Notes under the pieces: model-generated | Told to the model about the DNA's origin: nothing | What the model saw: the letters and a program-made list of their open reading frames with translations, nothing else | The model's database searches: none | Assembly (NCBI GenBank): GCA_963849635.1 | Contig: CAWKIA010000008.1 | Location: forward strand, 1 to 64,000 | DNA from: CAVRUD01 sp963849635 | GTDB lineage: Bacteria; Chloroflexota; Chloroflexia; Thermomicrobiales; UBA6265 | Reading direction: 5' to 3' | DNA: 64,000 nucleotides | Shown here: one piece after another, positions 7,982 to 17,032 of the stretch | How positions within the stretch are numbered: position 1 is the stretch's first letter | How the letters are laid out: every line of letters begins with the position of its first letter | Translations under genes and position numbers: made by a program

Positions 7982-10609
7982 CTACTCGCTACTCATCACT
8001 TGCGCCAAATCTGACTTGATATAGGCCTCGTAGATGGCGCGGGTGGCAGGGGCGGCAAAGCTGACTCCCTCGCCCTCGGACTCGATCATCACCACCGAGG
8101 CGATAGTTGACTGGTCGCCGTACGGACCGAAAGCGGCAAACCATGAGTGTGGATTGTCGCGGTCCTGGCGACCGCGCTGGGTTTGGGCGGTGCCGGTCTT
8201 GCCGGCGATGGGCCACTGGAAGTCGCCGAAGACCCGAGCGGAGCCAACCCCGGCGGCGTTGCTGGTCTGGTCGCGCAGGGCGGATTGGATCTCCAGCACC
8301 TGCTCCCGTTCGAGCGGCAGGCGGCGGATGCCGTCGCGCTCGCCGATTCGCTCTTGCTCGTTGGTCTGCGGGTTCTGGGCGAACTCGACGATAAACGGCT
8401 GGAGCAGACTGCCGTTGTTGGCAATGGCCGCGTAGGCGTTCGCCATCTGAAGTGGGGTGGCCAACAGGAAGCCCTGGCCGATCGAGAGGTTGATCGCGTC
8501 ACCCCTGGCCCAGAAGTCGCCGATGACATCCCGCTTCCACTGCGGGTCGGGGACGGTGCCGCTTGATTCGGGCAGGAAGGGAATGCCGGTTGCCTCGCCG
8601 AGGCCGAACGCCTTGGCCATATCCGGCAGGAGCTGGTCGTCCTTCCGGTCCAGGTCGTAGCCGATCTGATAGAAGACCGTGTTGCAGGACTGGACCAGGG
8701 CGTTGTGGAGCGTGAGAATGCCCTGTTCGGCGGCACCCTCTTCCACCACCCAGTCGTTGACGACCACATCGGTCCCAGGGATGACGTAGGTGGCGGGGCA
8801 CTCGATCTGGGTCTCACCGGTGTAGTCGAGGTTGGCCATCGCCGCCGCCATCGTGATCGCCTTGAAGATCGATCCTGTGGGGTAGGCGGCCTGGGCGGCT
8901 CGGTTCAGGAGCGGCTTCTGGGTCTCGTCGCCGAGGTAGGCGGCTTCTTCGTCCGTCATGCCGAGGATGAAGATGTTCGGGTCGAAGCTCGGGTGGCTCA
9001 CCATTGCCATGACGGCGCCGGTGCGCGGGTCGATCACGACGGCGCTGCCGCGTTCCGATCCTTCGACGGCGGTGACGGCCTCATCGACCGACTTTTGGAA
9101 ATCGATGTCGATCGTCAAGACGATATCTTGAGCCGGTTCGCCGGATCGCTCGCCGATCAGGGCGCGCTCTGAGCGCGACTCACAATCGACCACGGTCAGG
9201 CGGGCGCCGGGCGTCCCAGAGAGGATCTCGTCCGCCCCGGCTTCCAGTCCAGCCCGGGCGACCCAATCCTGGCCCTCCAGGGTGGGGTCGGCCGCGACAT
9301 CGTCGGCTGTCACCGGGCTGAGGTAGCCGGTGATGTGGGCGGCAAGGGCGCCGAACGGGTAGACCCGGCCGACGGTGTATTGCACGCGCACGCCGGGCAG
9401 CTCGGAGATCTCGTTCAACAGCGACTCGGCTCGCTCCTCCGAGACCTCTCTGACCGGGAAGAACCAGGTCGGGTCCGGGGCATCGGCGTAGACGGCGGCG
9501 ATGTCTTCGGTCGAAACATCGATCAGCTGAGAGAGGGCCTGGACTGTGGCGGCCTCCTCCGAGGCGTTGCCGAGTTCGCCCGGGACGATCCCGATGATGC
9601 CGATGGTACCGTCGATCGCCAGCGCCTTGCCGTTGCGGTCGAGGATGGCGCCGCGCTCGGTGTTGGTCATCTCCAGCTCGACGCAGCCATCGGTGCCGAG
9701 GTCCTTGAAGATGAGCGACGGGGTCCAGCGGACGCGCCACTCGCCCTCTTCCTTCACCAGGCCGATCGTGTTCTCCTCGACGATCTCGCCGACCCGGGTG
9801 GACTGGAAGGTGACGTTAATTGGCACTTCGGTGAGCAGATTGGGTTCGCCGGTGATCTCGAGATTGACTTCGGTCAGGCCGGCCCGGTCGGCGATTGCGA
9901 CATAGCGGTCGATGAACTCCTGTCGCTCGATGCTCTCCTGAGCGTCGGCGCTGAGTAGGTCGTACAGGCCGTCATAGTCGCCGGCGCTCCAGCGGCGGGC
10001 GTACTCCTCGATCGTTGGGATGGGCGAGTCTATTGTGGACGGGGTGCCGGCCTGGGCGGACGCATCCGCGCTCGGTGTCCCGTCGGTCGCCTGCTTGGCC
10101 GGAGCGGTCGTGCCGCCACCTGTATCGCCAGCGGCCGCGGCGGCGACATCGATCGCGTTTTCCGCCCCACTGGACCGCTGGGTAAGGGGGGCCGGAACGA
10201 AATCGCCGCTGGCCTCGGCAACCACCACAGGAAGTTCGCCGGGTATACCGCCACCGACGCCCGCCGGGACCGAGGTTGGCGCGGGCGCCTCGGTGGGCGG
10301 CGGCGCTGGCGTCGGGGTTTCGGTCGGGGACTCGGTGGTTGGGACCGCCGTGGGCGCGGCCATGACTCCGGTGCCGTCCGTGGTCTGCTCGGGCGCCGGT
10401 TGCTCCGCCGCGACATCAGCGACGGTGCTTTCCTGCGCCGATTCTTGCCCGGATCGGGTGTCGACGCTCAGCCCGCCAACCTGAAGGGGACCGCCGCCAG
10501 CAACGGAGCCAGCGGCGACGAGCGCCGCGACGATCAGCACACCAAGCAACCATGGCCATCGCGAACTGCGACGGATAGTGGCGGGGGACGTGGGATAGGT
10601 TCGCGACAC
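7982..10609 (-). CDS. Class B penicillin-binding protein with NTF2-like domain
   Basis: A peptidoglycan transpeptidase of about 875 residues, anchored by one N-terminal helix (WPWLLGVLIVAALVAAGS). Next comes a long Pro/Thr/Ala-rich linker (about residues 50-200), an NTF2-like (MecA_N type) domain starting near IPTIEEYARRW, the dimerisation region (TERGAILDRNGKALA) and the transpeptidase. Active-site motifs are complete: SIFK (nucleophile Ser), SCN and KTGTAQ. I chose the GTG at 10609 (SRTYPTSP) because AAGGAAGG lies 10 bases upstream; the longer frame to 10702 lacks such a site. It cross-links the wall on the outer face of the membrane. It stands apart from the second class B PBP (44631-47168). 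Resemblance to MecA in layout does not show beta-lactam resistance. Confidence 0.9.
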   Translation of the reverse strand: MSRTYPTSPATIRRSSRWPWLLGVLIVAALVAAGSVAGGGPLQVGGLSVDTRSGQESAQESTVADVAAEQPAPEQTTDGTGVMAAPTAVPTTESPTETPTPAPPPTEAPAPTSVPAGVGGGIPGELPVVVAEASGDFVPAPLTQRSSGAENAIDVAAAAAGDTGGGTTAPAKQATDGTPSADASAQAGTPSTIDSPIPTIEEYARRWSAGDYDGLYDLLSADAQESIERQEFIDRYVAIADRAGLTEVNLEITGEPNLLTEVPINVTFQSTRVGEIVEENTIGLVKEEGEWRVRWTPSLIFKDLGTDGCVELEMTNTERGAILDRNGKALAIDGTIGIIGIVPGELGNASEEAATVQALSQLIDVSTEDIAAVYADAPDPTWFFPVREVSEERAESLLNEISELPGVRVQYTVGRVYPFGALAAHITGYLSPVTADDVAADPTLEGQDWVARAGLEAGADEILSGTPGARLTVVDCESRSERALIGERSGEPAQDIVLTIDIDFQKSVDEAVTAVEGSERGSAVVIDPRTGAVMAMVSHPSFDPNIFILGMTDEEAAYLGDETQKPLLNRAAQAAYPTGSIFKAITMAAAMANLDYTGETQIECPATYVIPGTDVVVNDWVVEEGAAEQGILTLHNALVQSCNTVFYQIGYDLDRKDDQLLPDMAKAFGLGEATGIPFLPESSGTVPDPQWKRDVIGDFWARGDAINLSIGQGFLLATPLQMANAYAAIANNGSLLQPFIVEFAQNPQTNEQERIGERDGIRRLPLEREQVLEIQSALRDQTSNAAGVGSARVFGDFQWPIAGKTGTAQTQRGRQDRDNPHSWFAAFGPYGDQSTIASVVMIESEGEGVSFAAPATRAIYEAYIKSDLAQVMSSE

Positions 10610-11021
10610 CGGTAACGTACCTTCCTTGCCCGTCAACCAGAACGCCGTTCGCTTGTCTCGACCGGCGGTGGAGCGCTTACTTGGGCCTGAGGGAGCCCAC
10701 AATCCACGTAGCCTGGTCGATACCGTGTATTGGACGCACCACCCAGAGCGGTGATGGGCATGAGCGGGGTATGCGCAATCGACGGGAGGAGACCGGCCCG
10801 GTTCCAGGGTCTGTCCCTGGCTACCAAGCGGTGGACTCGGATCGTCCAGAGGCGGGGCAGGCGATTGCGTATGCGCTCATGCTGCCAGCCAAACCCGTGT
10901 TCGTCAAGTGACCGATCTGAAAGAAAACTGCGTACGTACGCAACAGTAGCCCATTTGGACAACCCAAACGGACCCAACTGCGGTCCTACCTTGTAAACGC
11001 TCCGGGGGCGCGGATGGATTC
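10610..11021. other. Intergenic, 412 bp
   Basis: No gene recognised. The stretch separates the murJ stop from the PBP start, both on the minus strand, so it should carry the PBP promoter. Its one notable feature is the perfect palindrome at 10930-10943. Confidence 0.4.
10930..10943. promoter_or_regulatory. Perfect 14-bp palindrome, possible operator
   Basis: TGCGTACGTACGCA is fully self-complementary and lies between murJ and the PBP gene. It could be a protein-binding site; no matching regulator is identified. Confidence 0.3.
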
Positions 11022-12551
11022 TCAGGAAATCGTAAGGTTGCCGGGACGCAGCTTTCGCCACAGGATGACGAGCAGGACCGCCGTCTCGATTGCCCCGGCC
11101 GCGGCGGCGGCAAGTGGGATGCCGATCAGCCCCAATGGGCCGATGAACGCGGCGGTCAGCCCAAAGCGAAGTCCGAGCTGACCGAGGTTTGCCAGGAATG
11201 GCGTGCGCGCATCCCGCAGAGCGAGCAAGGAGCGGCTGGCGATCTCGGTGGCGGCGTAGGCTGGAAGCGCGAAGACGTAGCCGAGAACGGCGATGTAGGT
11301 CAGGTCTCCGGCAGACGAGTCGAACTTGCCGTGCTCGAAAAGGAAGTTGATAAGGGGATCGCCGAAAACGACCAGGATGACCATGGCAGGCAGCACCATG
11401 GTGACAGCCGCGAGGATCGCGCGGCGTAGCGTCGCCCGCAGGCGGAGAAGGTCGAGCGCGGCGGCGTGGGTGGCCAGTCGGGGGAAGACGGCCTGCCCGA
11501 CCGCTGTGCCGGTGAGTGTCACCGGCAGCCCGACCAACAGCCAGGCGTTGTGCAGGGCCGGCAGGGCGGCCTCATCGTCGATCCGAGACGCGAACGACGA
11601 CTCGATCACCGCCCCACCGAAACCGATCGCGAGACCGAGACCGTTGGGAATCAGCAAGCGGGCGACCTCCCGTAGCCGGGGATCACGAAACGCGAACGAC
11701 GGCCGGTAACGAACGCGATCGCCCCGCAGACCGGGGAGCATAAGGCCAACCTGGAGGATCGAGCCGGCCACCGCTCCCCAGGCGGGTCCGTAGATACCGA
11801 CTGATGGCCAGATCATCGCAGCGCCGATCCCGGCGATCACGCCGATGTTGTGGCTGGTGAAGGCCAAGGCCGGCAGCAGGAACCGGTTGCGCGAGTTCAA
11901 CAGGGCGGTGATGACCGACCCGACCCCGAGGACGACCGGTTGAAGGAGCATGATCCGAGTAACGGCCGTCGCGGTGGCCTGACCATTACCTGAGTAGCCT
12001 GGCACGAGCAGGCTTCTTACTGCCCACGGCGCGATGATCTCCCCCAGCAGGACGGCGACGGCCAGAACAAGCACGAGGGAGGTCAGGACTACCGAGGTTA
12101 GGCGCCGGGCGGCGTCATCGCCGTCGGTCCGACGGGTGCCGATGAGGACGGGGATAAAGGCGGAGGAGAGGGCGCCGCCCGCCACGAGCGTGAACAAGAT
12201 CTCGGGCATGCGGGCGGCGGCATAGTAGGCCCCGGCCGTCTCGTCCGCGCCGAACTGGCGGTTGAGGAGGAACTGCCGGACCGCGCCGAGCACAGCCGAA
12301 GCAAAGTAAGAGAGCATCAGCACGAGGCTGGCTTCGCGCAGCCCGAGTTCACGCCGGCCGAGGCCGGCGAGGCTCCGAAACAGCCCCCTAACCCCCCCGG
12401 CCCCCCTTCCCCCCGCTGCGGCAAGGGGAAGGGGGAAGTACGGACGGCGCGGTGTGGGACGTGGGGAGTAGACCGGTTCTTGGCCGTCTGGCACCGGATC
12501 GCGCGATGCCGCTGATTTCTCGTGGTTGGCGGCTTCGTCGACGGCCCGCAT
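11022..12551 (-). CDS. murJ: Lipid II flippase MurJ
   Basis: A MATE/MOP-superfamily membrane protein of about 510 residues with repeated hydrophobic spans. It flips lipid-linked peptidoglycan precursor to the outer face. The N-terminal core begins near LVLMLSYFASAVLGAVRQ, followed by family-typical segments AYYAARMPEILFTLVAGGALSSAFIP and, later, LALRDARTPF. The start is uncertain: ATG at 12551 follows GGGAG closely, but the frame is open to 12644. The first 70-80 residues are poorly conserved in look and part of them (about RRPYFPLPLAAAGGRGAGG) is encoded by a repeat at 12383-12438 that lies in frame, so the true protein may start later. It fits functionally with the peptidoglycan genes elsewhere in the window. 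Confidence 0.85.
   Translation of the reverse strand: MRAVDEAANHEKSAASRDPVPDGQEPVYSPRPTPRRPYFPLPLAAAGGRGAGGVRGLFRSLAGLGRRELGLREASLVLMLSYFASAVLGAVRQFLLNRQFGADETAGAYYAAARMPEILFTLVAGGALSSAFIPVLIGTRRTDGDDAARRLTSVVLTSLVLVLAVAVLLGEIIAPWAVRSLLVPGYSGNGQATATAVTRIMLLQPVVLGVGSVITALLNSRNRFLLPALAFTSHNIGVIAGIGAAMIWPSVGIYGPAWGAVAGSILQVGLMLPGLRGDRVRYRPSFAFRDPRLREVARLLIPNGLGLAIGFGGAVIESSFASRIDDEAALPALHNAWLLVGLPVTLTGTAVGQAVFPRLATHAAALDLLRLRATLRRAILAAVTMVLPAMVILVVFGDPLINFLFEHGKFDSSAGDLTYIAVLGYVFALPAYAATEIASRSLLALRDARTPFLANLGQLGLRFGLTAAFIGPLGLIGIPLAAAAAGAIETAVLLVILWRKLRPGNLTIS
12383..12438. repeat. C-rich palindromic repeat in the 5' part of murJ
   Basis: Runs of C (CCCCCCTAACCCCCCCGG, then CCTTCCCC) are followed by a complementary AAGGGGAAGGGGG stretch around GCTGCGGC. 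This is the style of an intergenic palindromic element, but here it is read through without breaking the frame. Confidence 0.6.
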
Positions 12552-12664
12552 CAGGCTCCCTGGACCATGCTCCGGTGCAGCGTATTCGCTGGAACAGCAT
12601 GGTCTATCACCCCGGCTGCCGTCCACGCCAGAGTGGGGAAGCATTGGGCATGGACCGGGAGGGG

Positions 12665-13405
12665 TTACCAGCGGGCGGTGTCGAGGCGGATCTCGTCGGG
12701 TACAGCAGTCGGGGAGGTCGAGAGGGCCCAGACAATTGCACTGGCGACATCGTCAGGGGTGAGCATCTTGTCCGGGTGGGCGAGGAGGCCGGTGCGGGGC
12801 CGGTTGGCCATGCCGTCGCGGAAGCCGGTATCGACGGTGCCCGGCTCGATCACGGTCACCTTGATGCCCTGGGGCCGGACCTCCAGCGCCAGGGACTCGG
12901 AAAAGCCGATGACGGCGTACTTGGAGGCGCAGTAGGCCGCGAACCCGGGAGATCCCTTGCGGCCATAGACCGAAGAGACGGTGACGATATGGCCGGAACC
13001 TTGGACGAGCATCGCGGGGAGGACGGCGCGGACGGTATGGAAGGTGCCATCGACGTTGATCCGCATTGTCTCGGCCCACTGCTCCGGTGGTAGATCGTGG
13101 ACCATGCCCCAGTGGCCGATGCCGGCCGAGCAGACGCAGGCATCGATCCGGCCCCAGCGGTCGAGCACTTCGGCTGCCATCCCCTCGCAGGCGGCTGCAT
13201 CCCGGACATCTGCCCGGACGGCCATCGTGCTTGGACCGATCTCGCGCACCGCCGATTCCAGACCGGCGGCGTCCCGGGCGACCAGGACGAGTCGCGCGCC
13301 CGCCGCGCCGAGGGCCAGCGCGGTCGCCCGGCCGATGCCTTTGCTGGCGCCGGTCACGACGACGACGCGCTCGTGCAACGGTCCGCCACCTTTGCTGCTC
13401 TCCAC
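12665..13405 (-). CDS. SDR family NAD(P)-dependent oxidoreductase
   Basis: 246 residues of a classical short-chain dehydrogenase/reductase. The dinucleotide-binding motif TGASKGIG is near residue 19, the structural motif CSAGIG follows, then the catalytic serine strand TVSSVYG and the YCASK catalytic Tyr/Lys pair. The GTG start at 13405 (ESSKGGG) has GAGAGGA 7 bases upstream. It is a soluble cytoplasmic enzyme reducing or oxidising an alcohol or ketone; the substrate is not deducible. It sits 114 bases after the chosen murJ start on the same strand and could share its transcript. Confidence 0.9.
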   Translation of the reverse strand: MESSKGGGPLHERVVVVTGASKGIGRATALALGAAGARLVLVARDAAGLESAVREIGPSTMAVRADVRDAAACEGMAAEVLDRWGRIDACVCSAGIGHWGMVHDLPPEQWAETMRINVDGTFHTVRAVLPAMLVQGSGHIVTVSSVYGRKGSPGFAAYCASKYAVIGFSESLALEVRPQGIKVTVIEPGTVDTGFRDGMANRPRTGLLAHPDKMLTPDDVASAIVWALSTSPTAVPDEIRLDTARW

Positions 13406-13735
13406 CGGAACGTCCTCTCAAGATCTCGCGGGTACGCTCTGGTGGGATTATCTCTCTACGGTCTCGGGGCCGCACTCTCCGTCCCGAGCGAGTTGACAGA
13501 AGCGGGCTCACGGAAGTTGCGGAATTGATCGGTGGTTGTGGCGCGAGAGCCGACACGCCGTCCTGGCTTCGCCCGGAGGGGCTAAAGACCCCGGGCTACC
13601 TCTGGTGCGGAAGCCGACAAATGCCGGCTCGCGATCCCGAGACGATAGGTTGGGGTGACGCCAATGATTGCCTCATCAAACGTGCAACGTCCACAGGCCG
13701 ACTGGGTACGCCGCGACGCGGGAGTGCGATGTGCG
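13406..13735. other. Intergenic, 330 bp, with a small palindromic repeat
   Basis: No gene seen. Around 13568-13605 is a repeat-like hairpin (GGAGGGGCTAAAGACCCCGGG) of the kind often dispersed in Chloroflexota genomes. The region must hold the SDR promoter. Confidence 0.4.
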
Positions 13736-14479
13736 CTACGAGGACTGGTCTGCGATTTTGAGGGCTTTGCCGATGTACTCCATAGCGGCTCGTTCGGCGG
13801 CGGAGTCGATGCCGTGGATGTTCGGCTCGTTCTCCCAGACCTTTTGCAGGTTGGCGCGGATGCCGGGGTCGCCACCGGTGAATGCGTCAATGAGTGATTG
13901 CCATTTGGCGGCGAGGGCCTGGACTTTCGGATCGGCTGGGTCGGTACCGGCCTCCATTTCGGCCTTGACCTGAGCCCGGAGCGTCACCCAATCGGCCTCT
14001 GCCTGGCGCATGCCCGCATTGCCGAGGTTTTCGGCCCGCTTCGCCAGGACATCGAGTTGCTCGGGGGTGTAGTACTTCTCGACCATTGTCATACTCTCCA
14101 TGACGCGGAGGAATTCCTCCGATGTCGGTGCTTCCATCGTGCGGAAATGGGCCGCCAGGGCATCGAGCCGATCTTCGAGGTGACGCAGGGCCCGAGTCTG
14201 GGCCCGAACTCGCTCCAGGTGCAGCTCGATCGTATGTAGCGGCGAATAGGCAGGATCGCGTAAGAATGCCTGGATCTCGTCCAGGGAGAATCCGAGCTGG
14301 CGCAGGGAGCGGATCTGCTGGAGGCGGGCGACGTCTCCCGCTCCGTAGAGCCTGTACCCCGCGGTGGTGTGGCGAGCCGGCGCCAGCAGGCCGATCTCGT
14401 CGTAGTAGCGCAGGGTACGGATGGAGACTCCCACCCGCTTCGCCAGCGCACCGATCGTCATCGCGCCGTCACGATCCAT
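13736..14479 (-). CDS. MerR-family regulator, TipA type
   Basis: 247 residues. An N-terminal MerR winged helix (MTIGALAKRVGVSIRTLRYY, about residues 6-75) is followed by a dimerisation helix and a C-terminal TipAS-like domain starting near MVEKYYTPEQLDVLAKR. TipAL proteins bind peptide-like antibiotics in the C-terminal domain and activate stress or efflux genes. ATG at 14479 is preceded by GGAAGGAG at a long spacing; the internal ATG at 14461 is possible. Its own promoter (14525-14555) has the 19-bp spacer and inverted repeat typical of MerR-controlled promoters, so autoregulation is likely. No obvious antibiotic target gene is adjacent. Confidence 0.88.
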   Translation of the reverse strand: MDRDGAMTIGALAKRVGVSIRTLRYYDEIGLLAPARHTTAGYRLYGAGDVARLQQIRSLRQLGFSLDEIQAFLRDPAYSPLHTIELHLERVRAQTRALRHLEDRLDALAAHFRTMEAPTSEEFLRVMESMTMVEKYYTPEQLDVLAKRAENLGNAGMRQAEADWVTLRAQVKAEMEAGTDPADPKVQALAAKWQSLIDAFTGGDPGIRANLQKVWENEPNIHGIDSAAERAAMEYIGKALKIADQSS

Positions 14480-14524
14480 GCCGCCCGCTCGCTCCTTCCG
14501 GGTCGTCCCCTGGCGGACGAGGAC

Positions 14525-14555
14525 ACCCTAGACCATCACGTTACGTGAGGGTCAA
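14525..14555 (-). promoter_or_regulatory. MerR-type promoter with 19-bp spacer
   Basis: On the minus strand TTGACC (14550-14555), a 19-base spacer holding the palindrome ACGTAACGT, and TAGGGT (14525-14530). The overlong spacer with a central dyad is the hallmark of promoters twisted open by MerR proteins, and the gene controlled is the TipA-like regulator itself. Confidence 0.75.
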
Positions 14556-14597
14556 GCCTCTTCATGTACGGATTGTTACCGGTCCGCCGGGCCGAGG

Positions 14598-15200
14598 ATG
14601 GCAATGAACGGAGATGACCGAACAGTCCTTGAGCGGTTCATCGATGGGGTCGCGGCTGGACGTGATGACCGCGCTCGGCGCGTGGCACTTTTTCTCGCCG
14701 TGCGCGATCTGCCATACGCCACAGACGGCGCCTCCGACGCCGAGGGATTGGTCGCCATGGGGCGAGGCAATTGTTTGGCGAAAGCCGACCTTCTCTGGCA
14801 CGGGTTTCGCCGGATTGGCGTCGAAGTACGGCGAGTGAAGTGGCGGTACGAGTTGCCGTCCTACCCACCGGAGGTGGCGCTGTTGCCGGTGAGTTACGAC
14901 ATCCACACTGCCGTCGAGATCGCCATCGGCGGCGTCTGGGTGCTGGTCGACGCCACGAACGATCCGCCCCTCGCCAGCGGCGGCCTGACGGTGGCAGGCT
15001 GGGATGGAGTCAGCTCAACGGCGCCAAACTACGTCCCGTCTGGACCAATCTGGCGAGAAGGGGAGGATGATCGCGAGATCGTGGCGGCACTGGCAGACAT
15101 CGTCGCCCGGTACGAGACCATCCCCGCCGGTGCTGAGCGGTATCTGCCTGCCTTCAACGAGTACTTGGGGATACTTCGCGCTGGGAATGCGTGCGATTGA
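14598..15200 (+). CDS. Transglutaminase-like superfamily protein
   Basis: 200 residues of the transglutaminase/arylamine-protease-like fold. The catalytic triad can be placed: Cys in MGRGNCLAKADLL, His in DIHTAVEIAI and Asp in WVLVDATND, in the correct order and spacing. Family members are often peptidases or act as non-catalytic adaptors; a specific role is not evident. Two starts (14598 and 14604) are close together after a GAGG, and either is possible. It is divergent from the TipA-type gene, so the 120-bp space between them carries both promoters. Confidence 0.75.
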   Translation: MAMNGDDRTVLERFIDGVAAGRDDRARRVALFLAVRDLPYATDGASDAEGLVAMGRGNCLAKADLLWHGFRRIGVEVRRVKWRYELPSYPPEVALLPVSYDIHTAVEIAIGGVWVLVDATNDPPLASGGLTVAGWDGVSSTAPNYVPSGPIWREGEDDREIVAALADIVARYETIPAGAERYLPAFNEYLGILRAGNACD

Positions 15201-15214
15201 CGAGGCATCCTCCT

Positions 15215-15742
15215 TTAAGGAAGCACGTGATCTGATGATGGGGTACGTTCCCAGACGCCGGAGCGACCACCTTCCTTGTGTTCGAGTTGGATCTCGCCGA
15301 TCGTCATGCTCCGATCGATCGCCTTGACCATGTCGTAAACGGTCAAGGCCGCGACCGAGACGGCGGTGAGAGCTTCCATTTCGACGCCGGTCTGACCGCG
15401 AGTCTCCACCCGGGCCGAGATCGTCACCGCGGCATCCTCGACGGTGAAGGCAACCTCAATCCGTGTCAGTAAGAGAGGGTGGCACATCGGCACGAGCTCG
15501 TGGGTTTTCTTGGCGGCCATGATCGCCGCGACCTGTGCGACGCCGAGGACATCGCCCTTGGCGGCCCGCCCTTCCTTAATGATGGTGGCGGTTTCGGGGG
15601 CCATCGCGATCCGGCCGGTGGCGATGGCGACCCGCTTCGTCGATTCCTTCTCACCGACGTCGACCATCCGGGCGCGCCCGGATTCGTCGAAGTGGGTCAA
15701 AGTCGTCGTGCCGTCACGTGCGTCCCGCCCACTATCGCCCAT
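15215..15742 (-). CDS. moaC: Cyclic pyranopterin monophosphate synthase MoaC
   Basis: MoaC converts the MoaA product to cyclic pyranopterin monophosphate in molybdenum cofactor synthesis. The 175-residue protein has the family core: MVDVGEKESTKRVAIA, KGDVLGVAQVAAIMAAKKT, the MCHPL motif and TGVEMEALTAVSVAALTVYDM. I chose ATG at 15742 (MGDSGRD) because GGAGG lies 6 bases upstream; the open frame extends to 15778. No other moa gene is nearby, so it stands alone here. It converges with the transglutaminase-like gene with only 14 bases between the stops. Confidence 0.95.
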   Translation of the reverse strand: MGDSGRDARDGTTTLTHFDESGRARMVDVGEKESTKRVAIATGRIAMAPETATIIKEGRAAKGDVLGVAQVAAIMAAKKTHELVPMCHPLLLTRIEVAFTVEDAAVTISARVETRGQTGVEMEALTAVSVAALTVYDMVKAIDRSMTIGEIQLEHKEGGRSGVWERTPSSDHVLP

Positions 15743-15784
15743 TGGGTTCCTCCGGAACACCGAACAGTGCGTCGACATCGAACT

Positions 15785-16330
15785 CTAGCGATGGTACGCG
15801 CAACGATGCGATCTTTCCCCCCGCTTCGCCACCACGACGGTCCGATAACCGCCCGGGTGTGGGTCGGTGTGGCGCTCAATCCGAAACCCCTTAAGATCGA
15901 AGATCCAGGCCTCGGGAATGCTGACGGCACCGTAGAGCGGGAGCTTCACCCGACGATCGTAAATGAGGGAGCTGTCGGACACCTCCATGACGATCAAGAT
16001 GTCGTCTGGCGTTGGCAATGCAGAGCGATCGAGCGAGCGTCGCACGAGGAGCAGGTCCGGCTGCGGTTCGCTGTCGTCCGCCAACCGGAACGGACTCTGC
16101 ACAAGTACGAACGCATCGTTGCCGACCGCCACCCGAGCGATACCGTCCAGGTCGCTGACGCAGTAGACGTGGCGAAACCCGATTGCCGCCATCTCGACGA
16201 TGTCTCCCCGGATCAGCTCGACGCGGGCGTCCTCGCGCAGAATGCCGAACTCGGCCATACGCTGATACTCGTCTGCGGTGAAGCGGTGGCGGGTGATCTG
16301 GATCGTAATTTCTTGGGCTGCGACGGCCAT
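15785..16330 (-). CDS. Uma2 family (DUF820) putative endonuclease
   Basis: About 181 residues with a PD-(D/E)xK nuclease-like fold. Family landmarks are the opening TADEYQRMAEFGILREDARVELIRGDIVEM, the QPDLLLVR segment, the EVSDSSLIYDR active-site strand and the C-terminal IPEAWIFDL. ATG at 16330 follows GAGGAAG at 5 bases. Uma2 proteins are abundant in Chloroflexota and cyanobacteria, and their biological target is not known. A decayed relative lies at 17033-17601, suggesting local duplication. Confidence 0.85.
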   Translation of the reverse strand: MAVAAQEITIQITRHRFTADEYQRMAEFGILREDARVELIRGDIVEMAAIGFRHVYCVSDLDGIARVAVGNDAFVLVQSPFRLADDSEPQPDLLLVRRSLDRSALPTPDDILIVMEVSDSSLIYDRRVKLPLYGAVSIPEAWIFDLKGFRIERHTDPHPGGYRTVVVAKRGERSHRCAYHR

Positions 16331-16433
16331 ATGGTCTTCCTCGGTGGCGTTGATTCGGCCTCGCGGCGCATGTGCGGGGCGCAATCAACCGTACTATAGC
16401 CGTCAGGCGGAAAACGGACATCGGAGGTGAAAC

Positions 16434-17012
16434 GTGGTCGAGGGATCACACCGGCTGATCCTCGTCAAGCACGCGATGCCGGAGATCGATCCCCAGCTAC
16501 TGGCGCCGAGATGGCCGCTCTCGCCAGCTGGCCGGGAGGCGAGCGTGGTGCTGGCCAAGCGGCTTGCACGCTATCGTCCGACAAGGGTCGTGACGAGTAT
16601 CGAGCCAAAGGCGGCCGAGACCGGGGCAATCGTCGCCGGCGCGCTTGGACTTCCGGTGAGCAACGCGCCTGGTCTGCACGAGCACGACCAGGGCGATGTG
16701 GCGTTCATGGGGACCGATGACTGGAACGCGGCCGTGGCGGCCGTATTCGCCCGGCCCGATGAGGTCGTTTTGGGCCGGGAATCGGTGAATGATGCGGGCG
16801 ACCGCTTCGCCTCTGCGGTGGCCGTTGTGCGGGACGAGTTTCCGGACGATCGGATCGTGATCGTCGCCCATGGTCGAGTGGTCAGCCTGGCTGTCGCTCG
16901 GGCAAACGGGATCGATGGGTTCGACTTGTGGAGGCGGCTGGGGCTACCGTCGTTTGTCGTGATTGATCCGCGGGACTGGCGGGTGATCGAGGTGGTTGAT
17001 GAGGTGGGGTAG
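16434..17012 (+). CDS. Histidine phosphatase family protein
   Basis: 192 residues of the phosphoglycerate-mutase-like branch. The catalytic His is in LILVKHAMP (Lys replaces the usual Arg of the RHG motif), and the second His is in IVIVAHGRVVSL. A central acidic residue is provided by the HEHDQGD region. The GTG at 16434 has GGAGG at good spacing. These enzymes remove phosphate through a phospho-histidine intermediate; the substrate is unknown. The RHG to KHA change is unusual and may alter activity. Confidence 0.85.
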   Translation: MVEGSHRLILVKHAMPEIDPQLLAPRWPLSPAGREASVVLAKRLARYRPTRVVTSIEPKAAETGAIVAGALGLPVSNAPGLHEHDQGDVAFMGTDDWNAAVAAVFARPDEVVLGRESVNDAGDRFASAVAVVRDEFPDDRIVIVAHGRVVSLAVARANGIDGFDLWRRLGLPSFVVIDPRDWRVIEVVDEVG

Positions 17013-17032
17013 GGGCATTTCCCTAACCGTCA

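Noticed and set aside
7982..10609. A mecA-type resistance gene
   Set aside because: The NTF2-like domain also occurs in ordinary class B PBPs; there is no mec regulatory gene and resistance cannot be read from sequence.
10681..11020. tRNA or structured RNA between murJ and the PBP gene
   Set aside because: No cloverleaf, T-arm consensus or 3' acceptor pattern could be found.
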